Assembly (NCBI RefSeq): GCF_020131355.1
Contig: NZ_JAHLEL010000054.1
Span: 310,001 to 374,000 of the forward strand
Reading direction: 5' to 3'
DNA: 64,000 nucleotides
From: Pseudonocardia sp. ICBG1293
Lineage (GTDB): Bacteria > Actinomycetota > Actinomycetes > Mycobacteriales > Pseudonocardiaceae
Shown here: positions 10,741 to 18,698 of the stretch, one piece after another
How positions within the stretch are numbered: the stretch's first letter is position 1
How the letters are laid out: every line of letters begins with the position of its first letter
The notes under the pieces: model-generated
Databases searched by the model: none
What the model saw: the letters and a program-made list of their open reading frames with translations, nothing else
What the model was told of the DNA's origin: nothing
Translations under genes and position numbers: made by a program

Positions 10741-10759
10741 TGAGGTTCGCCTAACCTTC
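10741..10759. promoter_or_regulatory. Iron-box-like (IdeR/DtxR) palindrome
   Basis: TGAGGTTCGCCTAACCTTC matches about 14 of 19 positions of the IdeR/DtxR consensus as I recall it. It lies between two convergent genes, where no promoter would be expected, so function is doubtful. Confidence 0.25.
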
Positions 10760-10782
10760 GTCGCGCACGCAAGGGCGGGTTC

Positions 10783-12216
10783 TCAGCCGAGCAGCTCCCG
10801 CAACGGTCCCACGCCGAAGTACCCCACGAACAGCACCGCCACCACCCACATCAGCGGGTGCACCTGCCTCGCCCGGCCGGTGGCCGCGGCGAGCGCGACG
10901 TAGCTGACGAACCCGGCGCCGATGCCGTTGGCGATCGAGTAGGTGAACGGCATGACGGTGATCGTCAGGAACACCGGGATCGCGGTGCGCAGGTCGTCGA
11001 GCGAGACCGAGGTGATCTGGCGGAACATCAGCGCGCCGACCACGACCAGCGCCGGGGCGGCGGCCTCCACCGGGACGATCGAGTACAACGGCGTGAAGAA
11101 CATCGCCAGCAGGAACAGGACACCGGTCAGCACGTTGGCCAGGCCCGTCCGAGCGCCCTCCGCGATGCCCGCCGCGGACTCGACGAAGATCGTGTTCGAC
11201 GACGCCGACCCCACACCACCGGCGACCGCGCCCGCGCCCTCGACGACCAGGGCCTTCCCGACGTCCGGGAGCTTGTCGTCGGAGTCGGTGAGCCCCGCCT
11301 GGCGGCCGAGCCCGGTGAGCGTGCCCATGGCGTCGAAGAAGTTCGCCAGGACCAGGGTGAAGATCAGCAGGACGACGGTGATGATGTCGAGCCGGGTGAA
11401 CGCGCCGAGCGAGACCTGCCCGACCAGCGACAGGTCCGGCAGGCCCACGATCTGTGCGGGGATCGCGGGCACCGCGAGCGACCAGCCCCCGGGGTTCGTC
11501 GGGCTGCCGGGGCCGACCCGGACGATCGCCTCGACGACGATCGCGATGATCGTGTTCGCCACGACGCCGATCAGGATGCCCGCCCGGACACCGCGGGCGA
11601 CGAGCACTCCGACGATGATCAGCCCGACGACGAACACGAACGTCGGCCACGAGGCGATGGAGCCGCCGGTGCCCAGCCCGACCGGGACGGTGGTGTTGGC
11701 CGCGTCGGGCAGCCGGCGCACGAAGCCGGAGTCGACCAGGCCGATCAGCGCGATGAACGCGCCGATCCCGACCGCGATCGCGGTCTTGAGCTCGGTGGGT
11801 ACGGCATTGAACACCGCCGTCCGGAAGCCGGTCAGGGCCAGGATCACGATGATCACGCCGTTGATGACGACCAGGCCCATCGCCTCGGGCCAGCTCATCA
11901 GCGGCGCGATGGTCACGGCCAGCAGGGTGTTGATCCCCAGGCCGGTGGCGATCGCGAACGGGTAGTTCGCGACGACGCCGAACAGGATCGTCATCACGCC
12001 CGCGACCAGGGCGGTCACCGCGGCGACCTGCGCGACCGGGAGGATCCCGCCCAGCGCATCGGCCTTGGCCGACGGGTCACCCGGGGTGATGCTGCCCAGG
12101 ATCAGCGGGTTCAGGACGATGATGTAGGCCATCGCCATGAAGGTGACGAGACCCCCGCGCAGCTCGCGGGAGACGGTGGAGCCGCGCTCGGTGACGCGGA
12201 ACAGGCGCTCGATCAC
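10783..12216 (-). CDS. NCS2-family purine (hypoxanthine/guanine-like) permease
   Basis: The 477-aa integral membrane protein has the 12-14 hydrophobic helices of the AzgA-like branch of the nucleobase-cation symporter-2 family. Recognisable blocks are GLVTFMAMAYIIVLNP near the N-terminus, GLGINTLLA, NFFDAMGTLTGLGRQAG (substrate/proton site region) and GSASSNTIFVESAAGIAEGARTGL. These transporters import purines with protons across the cytoplasmic membrane. The precise substrate is inferred from family only. It stands alone with its own upstream region, and its 3' end faces the GH16-like gene. Confidence 0.88.
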   Translation of the reverse strand: MIERLFRVTERGSTVSRELRGGLVTFMAMAYIIVLNPLILGSITPGDPSAKADALGGILPVAQVAAVTALVAGVMTILFGVVANYPFAIATGLGINTLLAVTIAPLMSWPEAMGLVVINGVIIVILALTGFRTAVFNAVPTELKTAIAVGIGAFIALIGLVDSGFVRRLPDAANTTVPVGLGTGGSIASWPTFVFVVGLIIVGVLVARGVRAGILIGVVANTIIAIVVEAIVRVGPGSPTNPGGWSLAVPAIPAQIVGLPDLSLVGQVSLGAFTRLDIITVVLLIFTLVLANFFDAMGTLTGLGRQAGLTDSDDKLPDVGKALVVEGAGAVAGGVGSASSNTIFVESAAGIAEGARTGLANVLTGVLFLLAMFFTPLYSIVPVEAAAPALVVVGALMFRQITSVSLDDLRTAIPVFLTITVMPFTYSIANGIGAGFVSYVALAAATGRARQVHPLMWVVAVLFVGYFGVGPLRELLG

Positions 12217-12281
12217 GGCGACACCCTAGACGTGGTGCAACGGTGCGGGTTCCGTCCGTGCACCGTTTAGGCTACGGCCCC

Positions 12282-12590
12282 GTGACGGCCCACGACAGCG
12301 AGCGCGCGAGCGACCCACCGCCCCCGCCGCCGTTGCCGGCGCGCTTCTACGAGTCGCCGCCGGTGATCCTCGGCGGGATGGCGCTGTGGGCGATCGGCGC
12401 GGGCGTCGCCGCCGCGTTCGCCATGGTCACCGGCTCCGGCCTCGGTCCCGCCGACGGTGCGGGGGCCTGGTTCTGGACCTGCATCGCCGGTGTCGGGGTG
12501 GGCCTGTTCGGCGCCGCGGTGTTCTCGGCGCAGCGGGCCGCGGCCCGCCGCGGCGACCGGTCGGCGCAACGCGGCGTCGAGCCGAGGTAG
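12282..12590 (+). CDS. DUF2530-like small membrane protein
   Basis: The 102-aa product has a proline-rich N-terminus, then two membrane helices (residues ~28-52 and ~62-85) and a basic Arg-rich tail, the layout of actinobacterial DUF2530 proteins. Function is unknown. GTG start at 12282 with little room upstream before the divergent permease gene. The SDR gene begins 17 nt after its stop. Confidence 0.65.
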   Translation: MTAHDSERASDPPPPPPLPARFYESPPVILGGMALWAIGAGVAAAFAMVTGSGLGPADGAGAWFWTCIAGVGVGLFGAAVFSAQRAAARRGDRSAQRGVEPR

Positions 12591-12607
12591 GTCATAGGCT
12601 CGGCGGC

Positions 12608-13345
12608 ATGACCGCGAACGACCGTCCGACCGCCGTCGTCACCGGCGCCTCCTCCGGGATCGGCGCCGCCACCGCCCGCGCACTCGCTGCCGCGGGCTTC
12701 CACGTGGTGCTGGGGGCCCGCCGGGTGGAGCGCTGCGAGGAGATCGCGAAGGAGATCGACGGCACCGCGCTCCCCCTCGACGTCACCGACCGGGAGTCCG
12801 TCCGCGCCTTCGCCGACGCCGTGCCCGAGGCGAGGCTGCTGGTCAACAACGCCGGGGGCGCGAAGGGCCTGGAGCCCGTCGCGGACGCCGACGAGGAGGA
12901 CTGGCGCTGGATGTGGGAGACCAACGTCGCCGGCACCCTGCGCCTGACCCAGGCCTTCCTGCCCAAGCTGCGGGCCTCCGGTGACGGCCACATCGTCACC
13001 GTGACCTCGATCGCCGCGCTGGACTTCTACGACAACGGCGCCGGTTACACCGGAGCGAAGCACGCCCAGGCGATGCTGCACCGCACCCTGCGCGGGGAAC
13101 TGCTCGGCGAGCCGATCCGGATCACCGAGATCTGCCCCGGCATGGTGGAGACCGAGTTCTCCGAGGTACGTCTCGGCGACGCCGAGAAGGCGGCGAAGGT
13201 CTACGAGGGCCTCACCCCGCTGACCGCGGACGACGTGGCCGACACCATCGTCTTCGCCGCGACCCGGCCGTCGCACGTCAACCTGGACCAGATCGTGCTC
13301 AAGCCGCGTGACCAGGCGTCGGGCACCCGGCGGCACCGCCGCTAG
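12608..13345 (+). CDS. SDR-family NADP-dependent oxidoreductase (YdfG-like)
   Basis: A classical short-chain dehydrogenase/reductase of 245 aa. TGASSGIG (residues ~12-19) binds the dinucleotide, NNAG is at ~80, catalytic Ser lies in VTVTSIAAL and the Tyr/Lys pair in YTGAKHA. The sequence style (PGMVETEFSEVR near residue 180) is that of the YdfG group acting on 3-hydroxy acids or related alcohols; the substrate is inferred. Its TAG stop shares the palindrome CTAG with the stop of the convergent small gene. Confidence 0.87.
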   Translation: MTANDRPTAVVTGASSGIGAATARALAAAGFHVVLGARRVERCEEIAKEIDGTALPLDVTDRESVRAFADAVPEARLLVNNAGGAKGLEPVADADEEDWRWMWETNVAGTLRLTQAFLPKLRASGDGHIVTVTSIAALDFYDNGAGYTGAKHAQAMLHRTLRGELLGEPIRITEICPGMVETEFSEVRLGDAEKAAKVYEGLTPLTADDVADTIVFAATRPSHVNLDQIVLKPRDQASGTRRHRR

Positions 13346-13521
13346 AGGGTCTCCTCCGACCGGCGGTTCTCGTCGGCGTCGTCACCGGGGCGCTCGCCCC
13401 GGGCGGCGCCGGCGACCCGCTCCTCGGACTCGCGCAGGATCTGCTCGGCACCGGGTTCGGTGCCCTCCTCCTCCGGCAGCGGGGTGGAACGGGTGGCGGC
13501 GCGGTCGTCGGGAACGCTCAT
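13342..13521 (-). CDS. Small acidic hypothetical protein (59 aa)
   Basis: Reading leftward from the ATG at 13521 gives a 59-residue, Glu/Asp/Arg-rich, hydrophilic protein (start MSVPDDRAATRSTPLPEEEG, later EQILRESEERV). I recall similar short proteins in Pseudonocardiaceae but no function. The stop codon overlaps the SDR stop tail-to-tail (CTAG at 13342-13345). No membrane segment or metal motif is present. Confidence 0.55.
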   Translation of the reverse strand: MSVPDDRAATRSTPLPEEEGTEPGAEQILRESEERVAGAARGERPGDDADENRRSEETL

Positions 13522-13537
13522 GGCGGGCGGGTACCCG

Positions 13538-14779
13538 CTAGGCCAGCGCCGACAACCCCTTCCACCTCTCCCAGGACAGCGTCCAGTCCCACAGGTCGCC
13601 GTCGCGGGCGGAGAGCTGCACGGGGGTGCCGGTGACCTCGACCGGGTCGCCGTAGAGGACGGTGTCGTAGTAGGCCTTGGCGTTCTCGACCGACAGGTTC
13701 ACGCAGCCGTGGGTGACGTTCGCGGCGCCCTGCGCCGCGGCCGACACGGGGTTGGCGTGGATGAACTCGCCGTTGTTGCTCATCCGCACGGCCCACTTCT
13801 CGACGACGTCGTAGCCGTACTGCTGCGAGACCATCCGCTTGTCGGTGAACTTCTCGGTGACGACGTGGATGCCCGAGCGGGTGTTGCGGTTCGGGTCGTC
13901 GGCCAGGCCGTAGGACGCCGGGTAGTCCGCGATCTGCCTGCCGTCGCGGATCACGATCATCCGGAACAAGCGGGCGTCGGCCTTCACGATCTGAGCGCGG
14001 CCGATCGTGAACGAGGTGGTCAGGTCCTCGGCGCCGTAGCTGCCGCCGCCGTAGTCGACGCCCTTGAGCGGCGCGTCCACGGTGACCTTCGTGCCCGACG
14101 GCCAGTAGGCCTTCGGCCGCCAGTGCACGCGGGAGCCGCCGTTCTCGTCGGGCAGCCAGCCCCACGCGCCCTCGACCTGCTTCGAGGTCGTGACCTCGAG
14201 GACCTTCTCGATCGCCGCCCTGTCCTCGACGTGCCGGTCGAACTGGATCTCGATCGGCGCGGCGATGCCGACGGTGCGGTCGTCGCCGATGTTCAGGGTG
14301 CCGCGCACGGTGTGGGCGGGCTCCAGCGTCGCGACGGTGCCCTGCACCGGGGTCGCCGTGCCGTCCGGGCCGACGGCGCGACCGTGCCAGGTGTAGGTGG
14401 TGGCGAAGTCCAGGTCACCGCTGCTGGTCCAGGTCGTGTGGTCCGGGGACAGCGCGCCGGCGACGGCGTCGCCGTCCGGGCCGGTCAGCGACACCCCGTC
14501 CAGTGTGCCGCCCGCCGTGCGGACCGACACCGGCTGCGCCGGGTTCGCCGTCGCCGCCGAGGCGGTGTCGGTGCCCGTTCCGCCTGCGCCGCGCACGGGC
14601 GGCTGGTAGCTCACCTGCGGGCCGGCCGGGGGTGGCGCGGCCTGCGGGCCCGCCGGGTCCTGCGGCGACGCCGCGAGCGCGACCGCACCCACCACGCCCA
14701 GGGCGGCGACCAGCGCCACCACGACGATCAGTACCCGTCGCAACCCGTCCCCCACGCACTCGATCCTTGCGTTGCGCAT
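13538..14779 (-). CDS. L,D-transpeptidase with Ig-like domains
   Basis: The 413-aa exported enzyme has an N-terminal signal anchor (residues ~14-38, VLIVVVALVAALGVVGAVAL), a Pro/Ala linker, one or two Ig-like domains (~70-260) and a YkuD catalytic domain (~265-390). The active-site block HGCVNLS carries the nucleophilic Cys, with an upstream His in FIHANPVS. This is the plan of actinobacterial Ldt enzymes, which make 3-3 cross-links in peptidoglycan and attach outside the membrane. The ATG at 14779 is used; a GTG about 24 nt inside is possible. No lipobox Cys is evident. Confidence 0.88.
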   Translation of the reverse strand: MRNARIECVGDGLRRVLIVVVALVAALGVVGAVALAASPQDPAGPQAAPPPAGPQVSYQPPVRGAGGTGTDTASAATANPAQPVSVRTAGGTLDGVSLTGPDGDAVAGALSPDHTTWTSSGDLDFATTYTWHGRAVGPDGTATPVQGTVATLEPAHTVRGTLNIGDDRTVGIAAPIEIQFDRHVEDRAAIEKVLEVTTSKQVEGAWGWLPDENGGSRVHWRPKAYWPSGTKVTVDAPLKGVDYGGGSYGAEDLTTSFTIGRAQIVKADARLFRMIVIRDGRQIADYPASYGLADDPNRNTRSGIHVVTEKFTDKRMVSQQYGYDVVEKWAVRMSNNGEFIHANPVSAAAQGAANVTHGCVNLSVENAKAYYDTVLYGDPVEVTGTPVQLSARDGDLWDWTLSWERWKGLSALA

Positions 14780-14873
14780 CGACGGTACGCCGGGTGCGCG
14801 GCTGCGTGATCGCCAGGACGACGCGGTCCCCCGTGCGGGGCAACGGGAACCGGACGCTCGCGTACAGAGGGTG

Positions 14874-15923
14874 TCAGACGGCGCAGTTCACCAGCACCGG
14901 CTCGGGATGCAGGGTGACCCCGAACCGGTCGGCCACCCCGTTGCGGACCTCGCGCGCCAGTGCCAGCAGGTCCTCGGTCGCGCCGCCCCCGCGGTGGGTC
15001 AGGGCGAGGACGTGCCGGGTGGACAGCGCCACCCGCCCGCCGGGCCCGGCGTGCCCGCGGGCGAAACCGGCGTGCTGGATCAGGCCGGCGGCGCTGAGCT
15101 TGACCCGGCCCTCCCCCGCGGGCCACGCGGCGAGGCCCTCGACCTGCGGGGCCCGGTCCGCAGCCAGGATCGGGTTGGTGAAGAACGACCCGGCCGACCA
15201 GGTGTCGTGGTCGGCGGCGTCGAGGACCATGCCCTTGCCGCGGCGCAGCCCGAGCACCGCCTCACGGACGGCGGCCGGGTCGGTCCGCGTCTCCGGCTCG
15301 ACACCGAGGGTGCGGGCCAGCTCCGCGTAGCGGACCGGGGCGGACCGGCCGTCGGCACGCAGGGCGAAGCGGACCCGCAGGACGATCGCGTCGTCGCGGC
15401 CCTTCAGGACGCTCGTCCGGTACGCCAGCCCCAGCTCCGCCGCGGGCACGTGCTCGCGCACGGTGCCGGTGCGCCGGTCGTGGAGGTCCACGTCGACGAG
15501 CAGGTCGGCGACCTCGACGCCGTAGGCCCCGACGTTCTGCACCGGGGTCGCCCCGGTCCGACCCGGGATCCCGGACAGGCACTCCAGCCCGCCGAGGCCG
15601 TCGGCGACGGTGCCGGCCACCAGCTCGTCCCAGTCGACACCGGCCTCGGCGGTGACCAGGACGTGGTCGCCGTCGCGCTCGTGGCGCACGCCCTGCCCGG
15701 CGACCAGCACGGCGGTGCCGTCGAACCCCGCGTCGGCGACGACGAGGTTCGAGCCCCCGCCCACCAGCAGCACGGGCTCGCCCGCCCGGTCGGCCGCGGT
15801 GACGGCGTCGACGACCTCGTCCGCGCCCTCGGCGCGCACGATCCGGGAGGCCGGGCCGCCGAGCCGCAGCGTGGTGTGCGCACTGAGCATCGGGTCGACC
15901 GTTGTCGGAGCGGGGGAACTCAC
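14874..15923 (-). CDS. murB: UDP-N-acetylenolpyruvoylglucosamine reductase (MurB)
   Basis: MurB reduces UDP-GlcNAc-enolpyruvate to UDP-MurNAc with NADPH and FAD, the second committed step of peptidoglycan synthesis in the cytoplasm. Visible blocks are TTLRLGGPA (FAD-domain start), LLVGGGSNLVVAD, LSGIPGRTGATPVQNVGAYG, catalytic Ser in WSAGSFFTNP and the C-terminal HPEPVLV with the conserved Glu. I chose GTG 15923 (349 aa), since the upstream in-frame codons would overlap the divergent gene's start region. It is divergent from the DUF2505 gene and lies next to the L,D-transpeptidase. Confidence 0.92.
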   Translation of the reverse strand: MSSPAPTTVDPMLSAHTTLRLGGPASRIVRAEGADEVVDAVTAADRAGEPVLLVGGGSNLVVADAGFDGTAVLVAGQGVRHERDGDHVLVTAEAGVDWDELVAGTVADGLGGLECLSGIPGRTGATPVQNVGAYGVEVADLLVDVDLHDRRTGTVREHVPAAELGLAYRTSVLKGRDDAIVLRVRFALRADGRSAPVRYAELARTLGVEPETRTDPAAVREAVLGLRRGKGMVLDAADHDTWSAGSFFTNPILAADRAPQVEGLAAWPAGEGRVKLSAAGLIQHAGFARGHAGPGGRVALSTRHVLALTHRGGGATEDLLALAREVRNGVADRFGVTLHPEPVLVNCAV

Positions 15924-15946
15924 GCCGGCAACGGTAGCCTTCGCCC

Positions 15947-16444
15947 ATGCCGCGCTCGATCGACTACCGCGCAACGTCCGCGCACCCGGCCTCGAAGGTC
16001 TACGCGGCGATGGTCGACCGCGACCTGCTCGAGGAGCAGCTGCGCCACATCGGCGGACCGGGCGCCGGGGTGACCGAGTACGAGGCAGGCGCGGACGGCG
16101 TCCGCTACACCCTGCGGCACGGGATCCCGGGCGAGCACCTGCCCTCGATCGTCACGTCGTTCGTGCCCGGCGGGGACCTGCAGATCGACCGCAGCGAGCA
16201 GTGGCGCGCCGGGACTGAGGGCGTCTACGACGGCACCGGGTCCGTGCAGGTCGTCGGCACCCCGGCCACCGCGCGGTCGGTGATGCGGATCGCCGACGTC
16301 GAGGGCGGCAGCGAGGTCCGGATCCGGGCCGAGGTCACGGTGAAGGTCCCGCTGGTGGGTGGCAGGATCGAGCAGGCGGTGGCCGGTCAGATCGAGCAGC
16401 TGCTCGCCGCCGAGACCCAGTTCACCCTCTCCCGGATCTCCTGA
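15947..16444 (+). CDS. DUF2505 domain protein
   Basis: A 165-aa protein of the actinobacterial DUF2505 family. Its strand pattern (YRATSAHPASKVYAAMVDRDLLEE at the start, helix at IEQAVAGQIEQLLAAE) suggests a START/SRPBCC-like hydrophobic-ligand fold. Function is unknown. Its stop TGA overlaps the ATG of purU by one base (TGATG), so the two are likely co-translated. Confidence 0.75.
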   Translation: MPRSIDYRATSAHPASKVYAAMVDRDLLEEQLRHIGGPGAGVTEYEAGADGVRYTLRHGIPGEHLPSIVTSFVPGGDLQIDRSEQWRAGTEGVYDGTGSVQVVGTPATARSVMRIADVEGGSEVRIRAEVTVKVPLVGGRIEQAVAGQIEQLLAAETQFTLSRIS

Positions 16445-17316
16445 TGTCCCACTACGTGATCACCCTGTCCTGCCCGGACCGCACCGGCATCGTCGCGCGC
16501 ATCTCGACCTTCCTCGCCGAGCTGGGTGCCTCGATCACCGAGGCCGCCTACCACGCCGACGTCGAGGCCGGGGTGTTCTGCACCCGCCAGGTCGTCGACG
16601 CCGGCTCGGTCCCCTTCGACGTCGACGAGCTCCGCGCCCGGTTCGCCCCGGTCGCGGCGGAGCTGGGCGGCGAGCACCGCATCTCCGACACCGGCGTCCG
16701 CAAGCGCGCGGTGCTCCTGGTCACCCGCGACCAGCACTGCCTGCACGACATCCTCGGACGGGTGTGGGCCGACGAGCTGCCGGTGGAGATCACCCGGGTG
16801 ATCGGCAACCACACGGCCCTGGAGCCGGTCGTCGCCGCGCACGGCCTGCCGTTCCACCACGTGCCCTTCCCCGCCGCCGGCGACCCGGCCCGCGAGCAGG
16901 GCAAGGTCACCGCGTTCGAGGAGATCCGCAAGCTGGTCGACGCCGACGCCCCGGACGCGATCGTGCTCGCCCGCTTCATGCAGGTCCTGCCCGCGCACCT
17001 CTGCGAGGCCTGGGCCGGGCGGGCGATCAACATCCACCACAGCTTCCTGCCGTCCTTCGCCGGCGCCCGGCCCTACCACCAGGCGCACCGGCGCGGGGTG
17101 AAGCTGATCGGCGCGACCTGCCACTACGCGACCGCGGACCTCGACGCGGGCCCGATCATCGAGCAGGACGTCGCCCGGGTCGACCACGGCGACACCGCAG
17201 CCGACATGGTGCGCCGGGGCCGCGACATCGAACGCCTGGTGCTGGCCCGGGGGCTGCGGTGGCACCTGGAGGACCGGGTCCTGATCCAGGGCAACCGGAC
17301 CGTCGTCTTCCGCTGA
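16444..17316 (+). CDS. purU: Formyltetrahydrofolate deformylase
   Basis: PurU hydrolyses 10-formyl-THF to THF and formate, balancing one-carbon pools. The 290-aa protein has an N-terminal ACT domain (residues ~1-80, SCPDRTGIVARISTFLAELG) and a C-terminal formyltransferase-fold domain. NIHHSFLPSFAGARPYHQA holds the catalytic Asn-His pair and TADLDAGPII the Asp. Length is normal. It is coupled to DUF2505 by an overlapping start. Confidence 0.93.
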   Translation: MSHYVITLSCPDRTGIVARISTFLAELGASITEAAYHADVEAGVFCTRQVVDAGSVPFDVDELRARFAPVAAELGGEHRISDTGVRKRAVLLVTRDQHCLHDILGRVWADELPVEITRVIGNHTALEPVVAAHGLPFHHVPFPAAGDPAREQGKVTAFEEIRKLVDADAPDAIVLARFMQVLPAHLCEAWAGRAINIHHSFLPSFAGARPYHQAHRRGVKLIGATCHYATADLDAGPIIEQDVARVDHGDTAADMVRRGRDIERLVLARGLRWHLEDRVLIQGNRTVVFR

Positions 17317-17465
17317 GCCCGCAGCCCCGCCACCCGGCCCGACCGGGTCCGTGCGGCGGGGAGGACGTGCCGGTCCGCACGGGTCGTGCAGCCGAGACGT
17401 GCCGATCCGCACGGGCCGGGCAGCGGGCGACCCACGGTGGTCCGCCGGGCCGCGCGCCGGAACGT
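17317..17465. repeat. Imperfect 32-bp tandem repeat left of the hairpin
   Basis: Two imperfect copies with a 32-bp period begin at 17364 and 17396 (GACGTGCCGGTCCGCACGGG versus GACGTGCCGATCCGCACGGG). They lie between purU and the left hairpin repeat. A weak hairpin could form with the preceding GGTCCGTGCGG and act as a purU terminator. No gene is visible. Confidence 0.4.
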
Positions 17466-17527
17466 CGCCGAGATGCGGCTCAGCGGGAATTGTGGATCTC
17501 CGTGGCCCGCTGAGCTGCATCTCGGCG
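17466..17527 (+). repeat. Hairpin repeat, left copy
   Basis: Arms of 22 nt (17466-17487 and 17506-17527) pair with one mismatch around an 18-nt loop. The arm core is GAGATGCGGCTCAGCGGG. A related hairpin in the opposite orientation lies at 18474-18537, beyond the nuclease-like gene, and its loop is 14/18 identical on the other strand. Confidence 0.85.
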
Positions 17528-17604
17528 TACGTCCTCGTTCGCGATGGCGATGGCGTCCAGCCGATCCGGTCCGTCGGCCAGGGCGGCCGGCGCACGATCA
17601 GCGC

Positions 17605-18522
17605 GTGACGATCCCCGGATGGCCCGAGGTGTTCCGCGGGACCGCGGCCGTGGCGGCGGGTCTCGTCACGCCCGACCTTCTACGAGGGCCCCGCTACCGC
17701 CGGCTGCTCCCGGACACCTACGCGCAGGCCGGCCTGCGCCCCGACCTACGGCTCCGCTCGCTCGCGGCGCACCGCTGGGCCGGATCGGACGCCGTGCTCA
17801 GCGGATACTCGGCCGCCGAGCTGCTCGGCGCGTCGTGCGCACCGTGGGCCGCACCGGCCGAGGTGACCGTCGGTGCGGCGCACCCCGGAGCCCGCTCCTG
17901 TGACGGTGTGCTCGTCCGCCGCGACGTCCTGCACCCCGACGAGGTGACCGAGGTCCGCGGCGTCCGGGTCACCACGCGTGTCCGCACCGCGTTCGACCTC
18001 GCGCGGCGTCTGTCCCCGACCGAGGGTGTCGTCGCCGTCGACGCACTGTCCCGCGGGTCGTTCGCCCCGGACGTACTGCTGAACCTCGCGGCTCGGCACG
18101 CCCACGCCCGGGGTGTCCGACGGGTGGTCGACGCGCTGGTGTGGGCCGACCCCCGCGCCGGCTCCCCGCCGGAGACCCGGCTACGACTGGTCCTCGTCCG
18201 GGGTGGCCTCCCCCGGCCCGTGCCCCAGCACCCGGTCCTCGACGACGCCCGGCGCACGGCGCTGTGGCTGGACCTGGCCTACCCGGACCACCACCTCGGC
18301 GTCGAGTACGACGGCGGCGGTCACTTCGCGACGCCCGAGGCGGCCCGTGCCGATGCCCAACGGCACACCCGCCTCGTCGCGGCGGGGTGGCGGGTGCTGC
18401 GCTACACCGCACTGGACCTGCACCGACGGCCCGACGAGATCGTCGCCGAGGTGGGCCGGGCCATCGACCGCACTCGCCGAGATGCAGCTCAGCGGGCCGT
18501 GGAGATCGACAAATCCCGCTGA
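17605..18522 (+). CDS. AbiEi-type N-terminal plus DUF559 nuclease-like protein
   Basis: The 305-aa product starts at GTG 17605. Residues ~1-190 resemble the AbiEi-family winged-helix region found in actinobacterial AbiEi/DUF559 proteins (VLSGYSAAELLGA, VTTRVRTAFDLARR). Residues ~190-290 match DUF559, a Vsr-like PD-(D/E)XK endonuclease fold: SPPETRLRLVL supplies the helix-borne Glu, WLDLAYPDHHLGVEYDG the D...ExD core and RHTRLVAAGWRVLRYT the following Arg/Trp block. DNA cleavage is inferred. The last ~16 codons and the stop lie inside the right hairpin repeat, so the repeat encodes the C-terminus. No partner toxin gene is adjacent. Together with the flanking inverted hairpins it looks like a ~1.07-kb transposable or defence unit. 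Confidence 0.75.
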   Translation: MTIPGWPEVFRGTAAVAAGLVTPDLLRGPRYRRLLPDTYAQAGLRPDLRLRSLAAHRWAGSDAVLSGYSAAELLGASCAPWAAPAEVTVGAAHPGARSCDGVLVRRDVLHPDEVTEVRGVRVTTRVRTAFDLARRLSPTEGVVAVDALSRGSFAPDVLLNLAARHAHARGVRRVVDALVWADPRAGSPPETRLRLVLVRGGLPRPVPQHPVLDDARRTALWLDLAYPDHHLGVEYDGGGHFATPEAARADAQRHTRLVAAGWRVLRYTALDLHRRPDEIVAEVGRAIDRTRRDAAQRAVEIDKSR

Positions 18523-18537
18523 GCTGCATTTCGGCGA
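18474..18537 (-). repeat. Hairpin repeat, right copy (inverted)
   Basis: Arms of 23 nt (18474-18496 and 18515-18537) pair with one mismatch around an 18-nt loop. Read on the minus strand it matches the left copy at 17466-17527 in both arms and loop. It contains the stop codon of the nuclease-like gene. Confidence 0.85.
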
Positions 18538-18630
18538 GCTCCCCCCGGGGGACAGCTGCGCGAGGACCGGTGCTCACGACGCACGGTGCGGGGCGTACCG
18601 GCCGGGACGAGCGCGGGGCGCGCACACGAC

Positions 18631-18663
18631 GGCGCCCGCCCCGCGTGCTGCGGGACGGGCGCC
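18631..18663 (-). terminator. Hairpin terminator after lon
   Basis: A 14-bp stem with one mismatch (GGCGCCCGCCCCGC against its complement) and a 5-nt loop lies 36 nt beyond the lon stop codon on the minus strand. Confidence 0.65.
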
Positions 18664-18698
18664 GGAGCGTGCGGCTCAGGCCGCGGATCGGACGGAGG

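Noticed and set aside
10858..12270. Long plus-strand reading frame opposite the purine permease
   Set aside because: It is charged low-complexity sequence antisense to a clear NCS2 family protein.
12347..13336. Minus-strand frame opposite DUF2530 and SDR genes
   Set aside because: It overlaps two recognised plus-strand genes and has no domain; typical of high-G+C shadow frames.
17605..18522. Complete AbiE type IV toxin-antitoxin pair
   Set aside because: Only an AbiEi-type domain fused to DUF559 is present; no AbiEii nucleotidyltransferase gene is adjacent.
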